DNA of 62,000 bases from Chrysomallon squamiferum (lineage: Eukaryota; Mollusca; Gastropoda; Neomphalida; Peltospiridae): NCBI GenBank assembly GCA_012295275.1, contig CM022672.1:15796125-15858124 (forward strand), written 5' to 3'. Made by a program: the position numbers and the translations under genes. How positions within the stretch are numbered: position 1 is the first letter of the stretch; each line of letters starts with the position of its first letter. The notes under the pieces were generated by a model. That model saw only the letters and a program-made list of their open reading frames with translations, had not been told where the DNA came from and ran no database searches. Of the stretch, positions 44,973 through 57,005 are shown piece by piece.

Positions 44973-47278
44973 CAACAACAACAACAATAATGATGATGAT
45001 GAAATAAACAAATAAATAAAAGTAATCACACAAGACGGCAAGTAAATATTAATTCATTCACTCCAACATGCTGGTCGCCATTGCAAATGCATACCGTTAT
45101 TTTAAATGTCGTCTGCTATATTTGTAAAATGTTCATCTTAATACAGCAGCGAAACACATACATAAAAATAGAATGCTGTTAATCGTGATTCGGGCTAAAT
45201 TATGTGAAAATTTATATAAATGTATCGCATGCATGTAATAATTAATTTCTTATTGCATTCAACAGTTTTGTAATAATAAAACAATTAATGTCACATGATT
45301 AATAATGTGAAGAATTTGAATGCAAGTAATTTGGCTATAAAATTAAAATGATCAGAGGTGAGTATAAGCCCCTTAAGGGAAAATAATAGTAATGAATAAT
45401 ATATATGTATATGTGTGCACACACACGTTTAACATATAGTCATTCTGTTTGAACTAATAGATGTGCTGAGCTGTCACTTTTCGGAAATATGGTCCCCTCC
45501 TACTGAGTCCTAGCATTTGTGAATGAGCATCAGCTACTTTCTGCGTTCTTTTACTGAGATGGTTTGCGTTTTTTAATGGCGAGGGGACATCATTTTATGT
45601 AATTAAATAAATTATATAAAAAAATAAAAAAATCGAGTAATGATTAGATAAGAAGGTAACAGTGTTTACTATGAGATGGCGAGGACTCCAGTTACGGAAA
45701 TGGTGACGGGAAGAGGGCAAAGCGACCCGTAACCACATTGCAATTTGTAATCTTTATCATACCTAAGAGACGACACCGAAGGAATTCACGAAAAGGCGTT
45801 CTAGCAAGAGAGAAAGAGTCGGCTTCTATCTTTTCATTTTATTTTAATATTTTTCATTGGAATACCCTGCGGGACACTGTTAGGTACACCTGAACCCATT
45901 GAGTCATCTTGTTATGTAAATGTACACCCCGTTTTTGAACGCTCCCCATATTGCGCAACAGGGTTCCAGACAACAGGAGCGAGCACACGCATTATTTAAA
46001 ATTAGCATGCGTCAGTACTTACTCATAAATTGAAGCAAGGGCAAGATTAAGACATTTTGAATCTCCTAGGACTTAAAAGATTTAGTATCCCCATATATAA
46101 TTATATGTAATTCAAAATATAAGCAATAATAAACTATAAAATAATTCTATTTTTTTTTTTAAATGAAACTAAAACTTACAGTACAAATGAACGATTCAGA
46201 TTCAGTTTACTTTATTTATTTTATGGAAGACAGATTATTATTTTAACAGGTTTTTAAATACCTTGTCTGTGAAAAACATTTATCTAGAGCAGCTTTTAAT
46301 ATTCTGTATTTCAAATTTAATTATTTTATTCATTTAACAATGCATAATTACTTACATTTTTTTTTTTTTTGATTTAACTTAATTAAAAATATATTTATAA
46401 CTATCATATTTATTTCTGTTTAATATTTTATTCATACATTTACTTCTGTATGACAGCCAACTGCTGAAATGTTTCTTCTTCTTTGTTGAATGCTGCAGTT
46501 AATTTTAAACTGAAGAAGTTTATTTGTAATGCACATTGATAATATACAGTATTTTAAATTACATGAAATATTTTATTTATTAGTACTATATTGATAACTT
46601 TGATGTCTGTTTTTGCAAAGTTATAAACATTGATTTAATTTAAATTGTAAAACAGATTAATAGCCAGAAATAATTTTTTCCTAAAATTCATTAAATATTC
46701 ATTCATTCATTTCAGAAAGAGAACGGAAAACAGAAAACATGTTTTGAATAAATATATCCATGTATTTGGCACAAATAGTTTTGAGACAAATTTCATCTGT
46801 GTATTTTTTGAACTATTATAAAAATGTATAAATAATCTCGTAATATGAAATTAACATTGCTGAAATTTTGTGTTATTTTTTTAATATAAATGCAAAGGCT
46901 ACAAGAACTAGTCTTTGTTAACCACATTCCAGAATTAATGAAGCATTTATTTTGTTATTCTTTATTCAATATTTTTATAAATGTTTTCCATTATTTTGTA
47001 AAAAAAAAATAATTATTGTTATTAATGAGATTTTAATGTTAGTAATGAATTGGAGTTTTTTTTTTTGGCAAATGCATCTGTGACACAAAACATCTTCATT
47101 CTCATAGGCTAATGATGATAATAATAATAATATAATAAACATACATTTTTAATTGAAAATTCTATTATTTGCTAGACCCAGACATTATTAATGAGATTTT
47201 AATGTTAGTAATAAAATGACTTTTTTTTTTTCAGTAAGTGTGTCAGTGGACACCAAACTAATATCTTTATTCTCATAG

Positions 47279-47324
<46 letters not shown>

Positions 47325-47363
47325 TAATAAAAATAAAAATGTAATAGAAAATTCTGATATTTG
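44126..47363. other. Intergenic spacer with one unique block
   Basis: No gene recognised. A repeat-poor, CpG-richer block lies at about 44640-46020 and contains small perfect hairpins (44681-44698, and 45702-45734 with one mismatch). The rest is AT-rich, with ATA/ACA triplets at 44930-44990 and ATA repeats at 47279-47323. The part nearest 47363 is probably 3' UTR of DCLRE1A on the minus strand. Confidence 0.55.
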
Positions 47364-47572
47364 CTAGAGCCAGTGGTCAATGGAGGATTGTTTATTCATA
47401 GTGGTCACTAATGGTCTGTCCAGTTCATCCATCCATGATTTAAAATAGTCCTCCATGTCTTTACGACTCTGAGGGTTTCCATTGTTCACAGTTGGCAGAA
47501 TTTTTCCTGGTCTTATAAACTGAGTGAAGCGTTTCATTTCGAGAAAACTGCTGTGTTCACTGTATGGTACAC
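47364..47572 (-). CDS. DCLRE1A: DCLRE1A exon 10 and stop
   Basis: Encodes [20 protein letters not shown] then [20 protein letters not shown], ending in a lineage-specific tail [10 protein letters not shown] and TAG at 47364-47366. The His of YSEHSS is the last metal ligand. Confidence 0.96.
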
Positions 47573-49785
47573 CTAAAAAAGAATATTAAAATAAGTTTTA
47601 AAAACAAATTCTATTGTTTTTGTTAATGTTGAATTTAGTATATTTCATAGGTTTATTTAATGTGTTTTTGTTACCTATTTACCTGTAAGGTCTGTTTGAA
47701 AATTTCAGTTTATTGTTGTTAATTAAAACTCCTTAAAAATATCTAGTCTAAATAATTATAAGATTATGTTTATAAGAATATTTATATTTTATGAATAAAA
47801 AGCTCAATTTGCTTTTGATCTATGTAATATCACATATAGTTTTATATGAACAGAAACATAGAAAAAATAATAATAATAATAGTAAAATAAAAAAAGTAGC
47901 TTTTTTACCCAAGAAATAAAAGTTATAATATTAAAAATATATTTATGAAAAATTTCTGTATTTTTCTCATACCATAAATAATAATGCCCATTTTGTTATA
48001 TTTTGGTCTAATATGATCAAGGGAGGTCATTTTTTTGCTATAGGTCCATCCTGTAGGCTCCAAAGCAAGTATTTGGTTGAAATCTGGAAACTGTGAAAGA
48101 TGGTCTTTTAGATTCTGAAATAAAAAACAAAATCAATACTGTATTATACTGTTTTTAATAATCAAAATAAATAAATAAATATATCATAAAAATAACGATG
48201 ATGATAATCAGAAGCAAGAAAAGAAATTGATGGTTTTATTCAAATCTTGTTATATGAGATGACATATGTTTTGCATACGCAGCCAGATTAAAATAAGTAA
48301 CTTAGACTGGTAATTATAGTAAGCCATCTCCATTTGGCACATACATTATTATTATTATTATTATTTTACATTGTTGAAAGATTACCTGTTACATAAAAGT
48401 GAACACTGATTATACATTTTTGTTTTAATAATAATAAAAAAAAGGCTAGTTACGAATTGTTACAGAATAACAGGAATAATATCCTGAGCTTGTCTGTAAA
48501 AATAACAAATGTATAGACACATACAAATAATGCTTCAACAAAAGAATAACTTTTTTTCATATTACCTGCCATCTTAATTTTGCCATTGGAAGAACATGCA
48601 CCTGGCTGTCTTCAAGATTCAGTGTTATTCTGTTTTTGAGTCTTTCGCTTTCCAGGCAGTCTAAAATTACCTTCTTGTCTCGAGCAACTCCTATCTTGCT
48701 ATTAATGGCTTCTGCTATAGCTACAAATAATGTTTATAAAGTGAAAAATCTGCTGCTGCCAAAGGATCACACAATCTGTGCACATTAATTATAATACAAA
48801 TATTTTTCTATCAAAACGAATTTTGCTCAAACAAGTTTGTATTATTATTAAAATTATTACCCTGCATACTGGTAAACAGTGTACAATGGTTTTCCAAATA
48901 TACTAAATATGATTCATTCTGTGTGAGACTGAACTAAAATCAGACATACGGTAATGTTAGTGTATTTCAAATAGCTGACGGATTGATTATGTAATGTGCT
49001 CACATACCAAGAAAAATCTTTTCTTTTCCAATTGTGTAAGTTCCACAGACCACAAGAGTCCTAGAATTCTGCTCCAGTGTTAGTTGTACAAGATTGACAG
49101 TAAACTGAATCACATCTTTCTGGCTTGGAAAAACATGAGAAGGAGAACAATATCTGTTAAAAATAAAATGTTTATTATTAATAAGTGTCTGTCTGTCTCT
49201 GTAAATGAGATAGGTTCTTTAATTAACATTCAGATGGTTATTATTATAAGCAAACTTGAAATAATGTAGTGAGAATGCAAACAAACACTAGAGTACTTAC
49301 GTTGTATCAAGATAAAGCAGATCAATTTTTGTACCAATAAGGGGAGGATACTCCTCCATTTCTGGAGAAGCTCTGAAATCTCCTGTGTGTAAAAAGATTT
49401 TCCCATTTTTCAGTCGGAACAGTATTATTACAGCTCCTGGACAGCTGAAAATAAAACCAGTATCCTGCATTGAGGATTTGTTTTCTTTAATTGAGTTTCT
49501 TTTCAATAATTAATAAATTTATTGAAATTACTGTGTTATAATATTATTATGAATCCACATGCATATTTTTGGTCTACTAATAACCTTTCTGTAACAATAT
49601 GTAATACATTTTAATTCTGCAAAATGAAATTAATTAATCAGAAAAAGAAACAAAAACATATAAATAGCACATAAACTGCTGCCTTTAAGTATCAGTTTTC
49701 CTTTCAGTTACACTTCATATTTAATCTGTGAATTTATTCACAACAGCTGCTTTCTTAGAATATTTATCTTCCTTATACAATTAAA

Positions 49786-49816
<31 letters not shown>

Positions 49817-49897
49817 TATTATGAGGAAGATAAATAACAGCAACAATAAAATAACAAATAATAAATAAATAAGTAATTTAAGAAAGAAGCAAACAAA

Positions 49898-49934
<37 letters not shown>

Positions 49935-52900
49935 AAAATAAAAATAAAAATAAAAATATATTTGAAAACACTTTTTTTTGTTATGAAAATATCAGGGCAG
50001 ATTTTTGTGTAATAGGTTTTTTTAATATGAATGTCTCTTAGTATGAAAAATTTGTATTCTTGAAACAAATTGTTGGTATGTTTGTGTATAATACATGTAT
50101 ATTATAAAAAAATTCAGATTCTCTATAAACAGAGTCAGTGATTTATAGAGTGGTTTCAAACTGTGGGTTGCAGGATCATTCCTCATGAAGCACCCACTGG
50201 ACAACAATTTGTTTATCAAAGTCCATGTACCTATGAAAACTTACATGTACAAAATACACTGTTGCTAACTGACCAGAACTGACCATGGTGACCTCTCATA
50301 TCACTGTTATACAACAAAAACTTATATTTCATACATATTAACTATCAGTGTTTTAGTAAAGTTATAAAGTTAATAAAGACAGTTTTATTTAATTCTACTT
50401 ACTGGTTGGCTTCCATTAGAGTTAATTCAACATCATCAACAATACACGGCTCATCCATTGGTAAAACGTTAATGTATCGTTCATCAACCTTTATCTTGGT
50501 TTTCACAAGGTTACCCGTCACCTAGGTAAAGATTATATATTTGAAAATGTTTATTTAATCATTAACACTAATCTAAATGTGTAGGTAAATTTGTTTAAGT
50601 AGGTAAGTATTCACCTAACGACCTACCTATCTATCTAACTATCTATATAGGTATATATTTATCTATAAAATATTTTTCTGAGCATTTATGTAAATGTTAT
50701 ATATCTGTAAAAACAAAACAAATTAATCAATACAAAATGCATTTTGTCACTAAATAATGAAATACCTTAGTGCAGTACAATGGTTGACTGAATCGCTTAG
50801 TGAGACCTCCATAGTGGTCATAATGGAAATGTGTTAGTATGTAAGCCTTGCATCCAGCAATAATGCCATAACGGAAAGCATCCACTGTTATTGAAGTATC
50901 TAAGAAAAAAATAAACTAATAACAATAATATAATAATTGCTACAGTTATATTATCTAATTATATTTAGTACAATTTATTTCAGTATATAAATCATATAGA
51001 GTCTAATCATTAAAGCAAATATTTAAAAAATTAAATTGATGTTTAGTAGTATTAATTAGCATACATACATTATACATATCACACACTTTAGAATAATTTT
51101 GTCAGTTTCTGTTTATTAATTACATACATCTGTAACAAATAGACTCAAATTTATTAATACTAATAACAGATGAAACATTTTAAACTACCTTTCTCTGACC
51201 ACATATGGCCATGATACCAGAAGAACATATACAGAGATACATATTCTAATGGACATTAACCACACAATACAGCAAATATTGTATAACATTCAATTTTATA
51301 AATTTGTTATTTAAAAACATATATATATATACTGTTTATAACTTAATTTTTTTTTTTTTTTTTTTTTAAAGTTATTAAATACTTCATTTGTACAAATAGC
51401 AAAATAATTTGTACACCTCAAAATGATTATTTTAATCTTTAAAAAACAGTAATCTAAAACAAAATAGTACACCAAGCTTATTGTGTACTCAGGTAAAAAT
51501 GATCCTTAGACTGAATATGTACAACATGATAAAAAATGTATTCAGCCTATTTTACCTGGAATTTTTTTGTAAAATGGACAGTTGTACTTTCTCCCTCTAG
51601 AACCCTTCTGTGAATTTTGTGTTGGTAAAACCACTTCAGTTGTCTTTACTTCCAATTGGACATTATTCAATAATTCTTTCTGTTGGGGAGACAATTTTCT
51701 ATTTCCAAATGGCTTAGATACAGATTTCTGAGGCTCTTGGACAAATTTGGTAATTTTAGTTTCACATGAATCATTTTTCGAGTTGGCAAAACCAGTTATT
51801 TTATTCTTGAAATAATTGAACATAGAAGTTTGTTTAGTTCTGTTCAGTAATAATGAAGGAGTAATGGAATCATCTACAGTATTTCCAACACAATGTCTGT
51901 CTGTCATTTTGTTAGCCCAAGTCTCAGAAGTGTTAATTTTTGTGTTATCCTCAATAATAGCATTATTATTTTCAGAGCTTGACAGGCTGGATGAAAAGAA
52001 CTTGTCTGAATGATTTTTCTCTACTTTAACTGAACCATCCTGCAATAACTCTGGCGTTTCAATGTCAGGATATTCCATGTCATCATTAAAGTAATCTGCA
52101 AAGGCATCATCTTCAAGTGATGTCTGGATTACAGTTTGTTGATCTTCCATGTTTTCTACTTTCTCACAGTTTTCTGTTTTCACCATTTCAGACTGTTCCC
52201 CACTTTTAATCATTTTTGATTTTTCCCCATTATTCACAGTTTCAGACTTGTCTTCACTTTTCATGATTTCAGCCTTGTTCCCATCTTGACAATCATCATT
52301 ATTTGCACTGACACATTTTTCACCTGATGAAACTCCAGAAGTTCCTTTACCCTGATCACCATCACCACTCATATTTAAAGATTCTTTTATAACAGCTGAA
52401 TGGGATAATGTTACAGAATCTATAGAGCTATTTGCTAAATCACATTCACTCTCTGAATCTAGCTTTAAAACAGCTGCATCATTTCCCGAAGGCTGTAAAA
52501 GCTCATGAGAATCTGTACCAGTTCTGAATTTATCTCCATTAAAAACATTTATTTTCTCACAATCTTTCTGTTCACCCTTTTCTTGACCACAGTTATTACT
52601 TGTTTTATTTACATTTTTTTTCTCAATACTAGAAAATAAATTGGCAATATTATATGATGAACCTGAGTTTACATTTTTGAGTATTTTGTTATTAGGAGAT
52701 TTTGAACTTGGACTTCTGAGCATTTTTGTTTTGGGAGACTTCGAGCTACTTCTTTTTATTGTTTTTGTTTTTGGAGATTTACTGGCAGCTTTAGTTTTAG
52801 AAGCTAATTTACATGGACTTTTTACAAAGTTATCAGATAATTTAGTGTTATTGTTAGATTTTTCACATCCTGAAAAACTCTGAGATACAACAACATCTTT

Positions 52901-54797
52901 CAGTTTGTCTGTTACTGAACACAAACTTGAGGTGCATATTTCTGAAGCTGAAAATATTTAAAATTTCAAATCAATTAAAATAAAATTAAGATAATTGTAA
53001 TTAAAATTTCAACAAACTCATCGTATTACAATACTTTATATAAGACAGTTTAAAATTCTAAGTTCTCAGTAGTTTATTAGCTTCTAATGAAATTACAGAC
53101 CACTGTATATATAATTTCTGTATTTGTGTAACATTCAACAAACATTTGCATGTAGAATATTGAAATATCTTAATATTTCTTTTAACTAATTTTCAAAGGC
53201 AATGTAAAAGAAAATTGAAAATTTAACCAGATTTAGGAAATCATCTAATCATTAAAAACAAAAGATTTTTCCATTTTAGGAATATGATCTGCAACTGTAT
53301 AAATATTTATAAAATTAATAAAATAAGATCTGAAAAACATATTTAATCAGTTTCTAGAAAATTATCTATAAGCAGAAATATTTATAATTTATTAATAAAT
53401 TAAAAATGTTAACCAGTTTTAGAAAGTTCATCTTGACTGGTAGAAAGTTGAGAAGAATGTGCTGCACGTGACTGGGCTAACATATTATGACTGAATCGTC
53501 TATAATGACTCTGTAGTGTACTGTCACACGTCAAACCATCAGGACATTCTGAAAAAAAAAATAATAATAAAAGTTAATGTAAAATATTTTTAAAATTAAT
53601 ACAATAATTATTATAACAATGACCCTTTTAAATATTATATATTAGTATGGACACACACATACACACGTTTATGCATATTATTCAGTTATTTCATTAGTCT
53701 TTAATTGCCAGTTTAGGTGTTATAAGTTTATTCTGAAAAAAATAAAATTTAAAAAATAACAAATAAATTGTATAGGATTTGAAGACAAAAATAAAATCAA
53801 TATGCATGTATCTATTCTCTCAAGAATAATTTATGTTCATTAATTTTTTTATTAATTAGGAACTGCAGGATAAAACAATAACTGTCATTGCTAAGATGCC
53901 AGCTTTATCCTGCTCAAGCTGAAAATTTGCTGTTCTAACCTTCATAGGATACATCATACAGGTGATAACTTAAGACAGTAACCAGTGTGTGTGTGTGTGG
54001 ACATACAAATAAAAATAAGTTGGTTACATTTGTATAACAAGATGGAGGAGAAAAAGATACAGAAATGTACAAAATTTTAAATACTATTATCAGCAATTAA
54101 ATTGTTTTTATACAAAATATATTATACAAATTGAATTAATAATGCAATCTTCTTTAGTATTTTAATGTGCCATACCTACAGTAGCACCGATTTCCAAATC
54201 CATGCATTCCTCAGTATGCCTGTCAGGCGATTGGATTTTTAATGCAGAAAAAGGCATTTGACAAAATGGGCAGAAACCTTCGTGTATTTTTCTTGATGTT
54301 GGTGTATTCAACGTTTTTGTTTCTTTCTTGGATTTAGTTAATGATAGAGATCTTCTCGATTTTAAACTGTTTTTATTTTTGTGATAAGTAACAGGTGAAG
54401 TTTTTTTCCTCTTAAAGTTGTCTTCGCATTCTTCCTTTATTGACTTTTTAGCTTCCTCGTGATTTTGTGATTCCGAGGCATTAATTTGTGACACTTTAAA
54501 ACAGTCTGAATCTGAGATATTCAAAGCTTCCGATTTCAATTTATTTCTTTTCTTTTTCGTGACTGGTTCTAAAGAATGATATTCCTTTATCCTTTTTTCA
54601 TGTTTACTTTTGGCATAAATTAACGTCGTATGCGAAAAAGGATATAAAAAGCTACATTTCTTTTTCTGGAATGGACTTTTAGAAGTTTCATCATTTTTTA
54701 TTTTTTTCTTGCGGTTACCTGCAGGCTGTGTCGCTCTTTTAAATCCTTTCATCGACTTGAAATCCCAAACACTGTCATCATCATCATCAGAATCCAT
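47364..54797 (-). CDS. DCLRE1A: DNA cross-link repair 1A protein, SNM1A (complete)
   Basis: Nuclear 5'-to-3' exonuclease of the metallo-beta-lactamase/beta-CASP family that trims DNA past interstrand crosslinks. Ten minus-strand exons: 54797-54176, 53548-53414, 52947-51556, 50899-50766, 50521-50403, 49444-49301, 49153-49008, 48720-48566, 48114-47973 and 47572-47364. Phase is kept throughout, giving 1065 residues plus TAG (human 1040). Visible: UBZ4 zinc finger C176-C179-H194-C198; [22 protein letters not shown] repeats; PIP box QTSMFNYF at 625-632; NCPFYKKIP; metal motif HFHYDH at 740-745; NHCPGA (H801); HTGDF (D823); [10 protein letters not shown]; and YSEHSS (H1003). All catalytic metal ligands are present. 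The start [13 protein letters not shown] is the first ATG after a short upstream frame and resembles the acidic family start. It runs divergently from the Polycomb-like gene. Confidence 0.97.
47973..48114 (-). CDS. DCLRE1A: DCLRE1A exon 9
   Basis: Encodes [20 protein letters not shown] then [20 protein letters not shown] and KMGIIIY. PTGW is conserved in SNM1A. Confidence 0.96.
48566..48720 (-). CDS. DCLRE1A: DCLRE1A exon 8
   Basis: Encodes [20 protein letters not shown] then [20 protein letters not shown] and [12 protein letters not shown]. Phase 0 at the end. Confidence 0.95.
49008..49153 (-). CDS. DCLRE1A: DCLRE1A exon 7 (beta-CASP)
   Basis: Encodes [20 protein letters not shown] then [20 protein letters not shown] and IGKEKIFL, the start of the beta-CASP part. 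Matches human CGTYSIGKEKVFL. Confidence 0.96.
49301..49444 (-). CDS. DCLRE1A: DCLRE1A exon 6 (motifs 3 and 4)
   Basis: Encodes (H)[37 protein letters not shown] and [11 protein letters not shown]: motif 3 His and motif 4 Asp. The leftward open frame beyond the acceptor is intron. Confidence 0.96.
50403..50521 (-). CDS. DCLRE1A: DCLRE1A exon 5
   Basis: Encodes [20 protein letters not shown] then [19 protein letters not shown], with the His of motif 3 split over the next junction (CA|C). Confidence 0.95.
50766..50899 (-). CDS. DCLRE1A: DCLRE1A exon 4 (HxHxDH motif)
   Basis: Encodes [20 protein letters not shown] then [20 protein letters not shown] and LYCTK. HFHYDH is the metal-binding motif 2; the usual Ser is Tyr here, which is not a ligand. 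Acceptor TTCTTAG, donor AAG|GTATTT. Confidence 0.96.
51556..52947 (-). CDS. DCLRE1A: DCLRE1A exon 3 (disordered linker, PIP box)
   Basis: 1392 nt. Three SKSP-K repeats near the start (SKSPKTK, SKSPKTK, SKSPNNK). A run of about 9-residue repeats follows ([27 protein letters not shown]). PIP box QTSMFNYF is at 51809-51832, and the end NCPFYKKIP leads into the nuclease domain. Donor CCAG|GTAAAA. Confidence 0.96.
53414..53548 (-). CDS. DCLRE1A: DCLRE1A exon 2
   Basis: 135 nt encoding [20 protein letters not shown] then [14 protein letters not shown]. It matches the human segment CTSTIPFHYKRYTHFLLAQSRA. Acceptor TTTTCAG, donor ACTG|GTTAAC (a weak donor). Confidence 0.95.
54176..54797 (-). CDS. 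DCLRE1A: DCLRE1A exon 1 (UBZ4)
   Basis: Starts [20 protein letters not shown] at 54797; basic NLS-like KKKRNKLK; ends in the ubiquitin-binding UBZ4 finger [20 protein letters not shown] then EECMD. Donor GTAG|GTATGG. An in-frame ATG 72 nt upstream (54867-54869) exists, but its stretch looks like 5' UTR. Confidence 0.94.
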
Positions 54798-56872
54798 TAT
54801 ATGTCCTTTTAAAAATTGTGAAAAAAAAGAAAGAAAAACATTTAAATAATTTTTGAATTTAATAACCAAAAAATATTTTTTCCTTCTTGGACTAGAACTA
54901 TCTTGTGTTTTCCGCCATTCAACTTTTCTTTCTTCATTGTAAAAAGCTCACTAAAAGGGAGTTAATTTTAAATTACACGTAAACGTCTTCAGATCATTGA
55001 AATATTCACACCTTAATAGATTTTATTTCACAGTTTTTACTTCAAATAAACTAATTATTTTATTCAGTTAATTGTTTTGAATAAAACACTTTCTCCTTGG
55101 CGATACGGAATTTTACCCCTGAGAAAATATTTAACAAGAACTTAAGTGACTGAACCGTGAACGCTTAATAGAAAATAATTTATTACTAAATATATTGGTC
55201 ATATCTTATTTCTTTATTTATTTAATATTGCTTATCAATAAACAGTTTATATTAATTAACTACTAACATTCACTAATTTATTGTAAAAATAATGATGTAA
55301 TAAAATTCAAGATTTTCAAAATGAGAATTACTAAAAGGGTTATCCGAGCAGTATCGTGATCTCTGGTGAAATTTATATTGAATAACTTATTCATGTTAAA
55401 TTATAATAATTTGGTATAATTATGTTTGCAAAAAGCTGAAATTATTTTATTAACTTTTATTAAAACCGAATAATAAAACAATGATAATATTAAAGAGGTG
55501 ACGACAGATATTAAATAAATAAATAACGAAATCAATTGCCTTATTATTTATGTATTTTTGTAGCAAAGTGTTAATAAAAATATTGAAACGGTGATAAAAT
55601 TTATATTTAAAAACAAGACTTAAGTTATTTGAAATAATTTTCCACTATAGTATATATGTTGCATTCTAAATATTTGTAAATAACTAATAATATTCAGCAA
55701 TATATATATATATATATATATTATTATTATTATTATTTTTTTTATTATTATTTTTTTTAACGAAAATGTAACTGCTTTAGAATCCTCGGAAGAATTCTGT
55801 TATCTATGGTATCTTATGTAATAACGGGTCCCAAGTAAAAGTGAACCTTAAGGGAACCTCAGCACTGACTGTAGAAGCCGGATAGCTGTTTTCCGGTGAA
55901 AAGAAAAAGAAGTTAGTTCAGATATGTTGCAGATTTGCCCATCGATTTGTTGAAACTGAAACTTATATTTGATCGCGTTTGTGATTTAAAATTATATTTA
56001 TACAGTATTTTATAATTAGTTATACCCTGTATTTGTTTTTAAACGTATGCAACAGGTGCGTGATTCATCCGCGTTCGGTTTTCAATGGCGCGAGAAAGAC
56101 AATTTTAAGTTTTTGACGCGAGTGCAAATTGTTGAACGTGGTTTTTACTTAGTTTGGCAGGTAAATTCTGATTTCAGATTAATTAGAAACATCGTTTATT
56201 TTTAATAAGGCAGGTCAGTCGTATGGTTTTATGTGATCATAACATTCATTGCTTTTAATTTTATCAGCATAAATCGATTAAAATATGTAACCACATTCTT
56301 AAACATTTAAAAAGAGGCCCTCAATGGATCATACTTACTTTGCATATTATTAACCATTTTTGTGACAGTCAAAGTCGATCTGCATATAATTACTAACGAA
56401 AGGTATTTTCATTAGTTAATGTGCACGAAAAAAAAAGAAGGTAAATACAGCTTTGAAATTATTTTTGACCATTCTGATTCTCATTTGAATTGGGAAAAAT
56501 TTTAATAATTTAAAAATCTTAAAAATAAATGAATTAAAACTGTCCTTTCATATTTAGGTTAATTTTATATATTAGCATATTATTATTATTATTATTATTA
56601 TTATTGATTATGTAATAATGAATTTTATATATATTGTTTTAAATTTTTTTGAAAGTGAAACCAGTCAAAGCAAGTTTTAGTAAAGCATATTTAAAATCGT
56701 GTATGTAACTATAAAAAAAGATGACTTATTTCACCTCATTGTCAGTGCCATTCTATATGTATAGACCAATGAACATTTTTCAAGCACTTACATATTACAT
56801 TTGAAAAAATGTAATTTTATATATTTAAAAAAATAGTGAAAATTTTAAATTATTATTTTTTGATTTTTTCAG
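54798..56872. promoter_or_regulatory. Divergent promoter region, DCLRE1A / Polycomb-like gene
   Basis: The two genes start in opposite directions with about 2.1 kb between coding starts. DCLRE1A 5' UTR probably starts near 54900-54960. On the plus strand a likely noncoding first exon covers about 55860-56160, ending GGCAG|GTAAAT at 56160/56161. It is CpG-richer and holds TGGCGCGAGAAAG near 56085 and TTTTGACGCGAG near 56111, which resemble E2F-type GCGC sites. A TA/ATT repeat lies at 55700-55760. Confidence 0.5.
55860..56160 (+). other. MTF2: Probable noncoding first exon of the Polycomb-like gene
   Basis: Strong donor CAG|GTAAAT at 56161; composition shifts to more C and G than the flanks. 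Contains a short ATG frame (ATGGCGCGAGAAAGACAATT then TTAA, seven codons). The next exon's acceptor is at 56871-56872. The 5' limit is not determinable from sequence. Confidence 0.45.
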
Positions 56873-56876
56873 ATCA

Positions 56877-57005
56877 ATGCTTAGCCTTATGGCTGACAAA
56901 CAGTTGGAAACAATGAGTAACTGTGAATCAGATAAATACTCTGTCAACCAAGAAGTTTTAGTTCGATGGAATGATGGCTTATTTTATTTGGGCCATATAA
57001 CCAAA
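56877..57005 (+). CDS. MTF2: Polycomb-like exon 1 coding part (Tudor)
   Basis: Acceptor ATTTTTTCAG at 56872; ATG at 56877 is four bases into the exon. Encodes [20 protein letters not shown] then [20 protein letters not shown] and ITK. A second ATG lies at residue 5. Confidence 0.92.
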
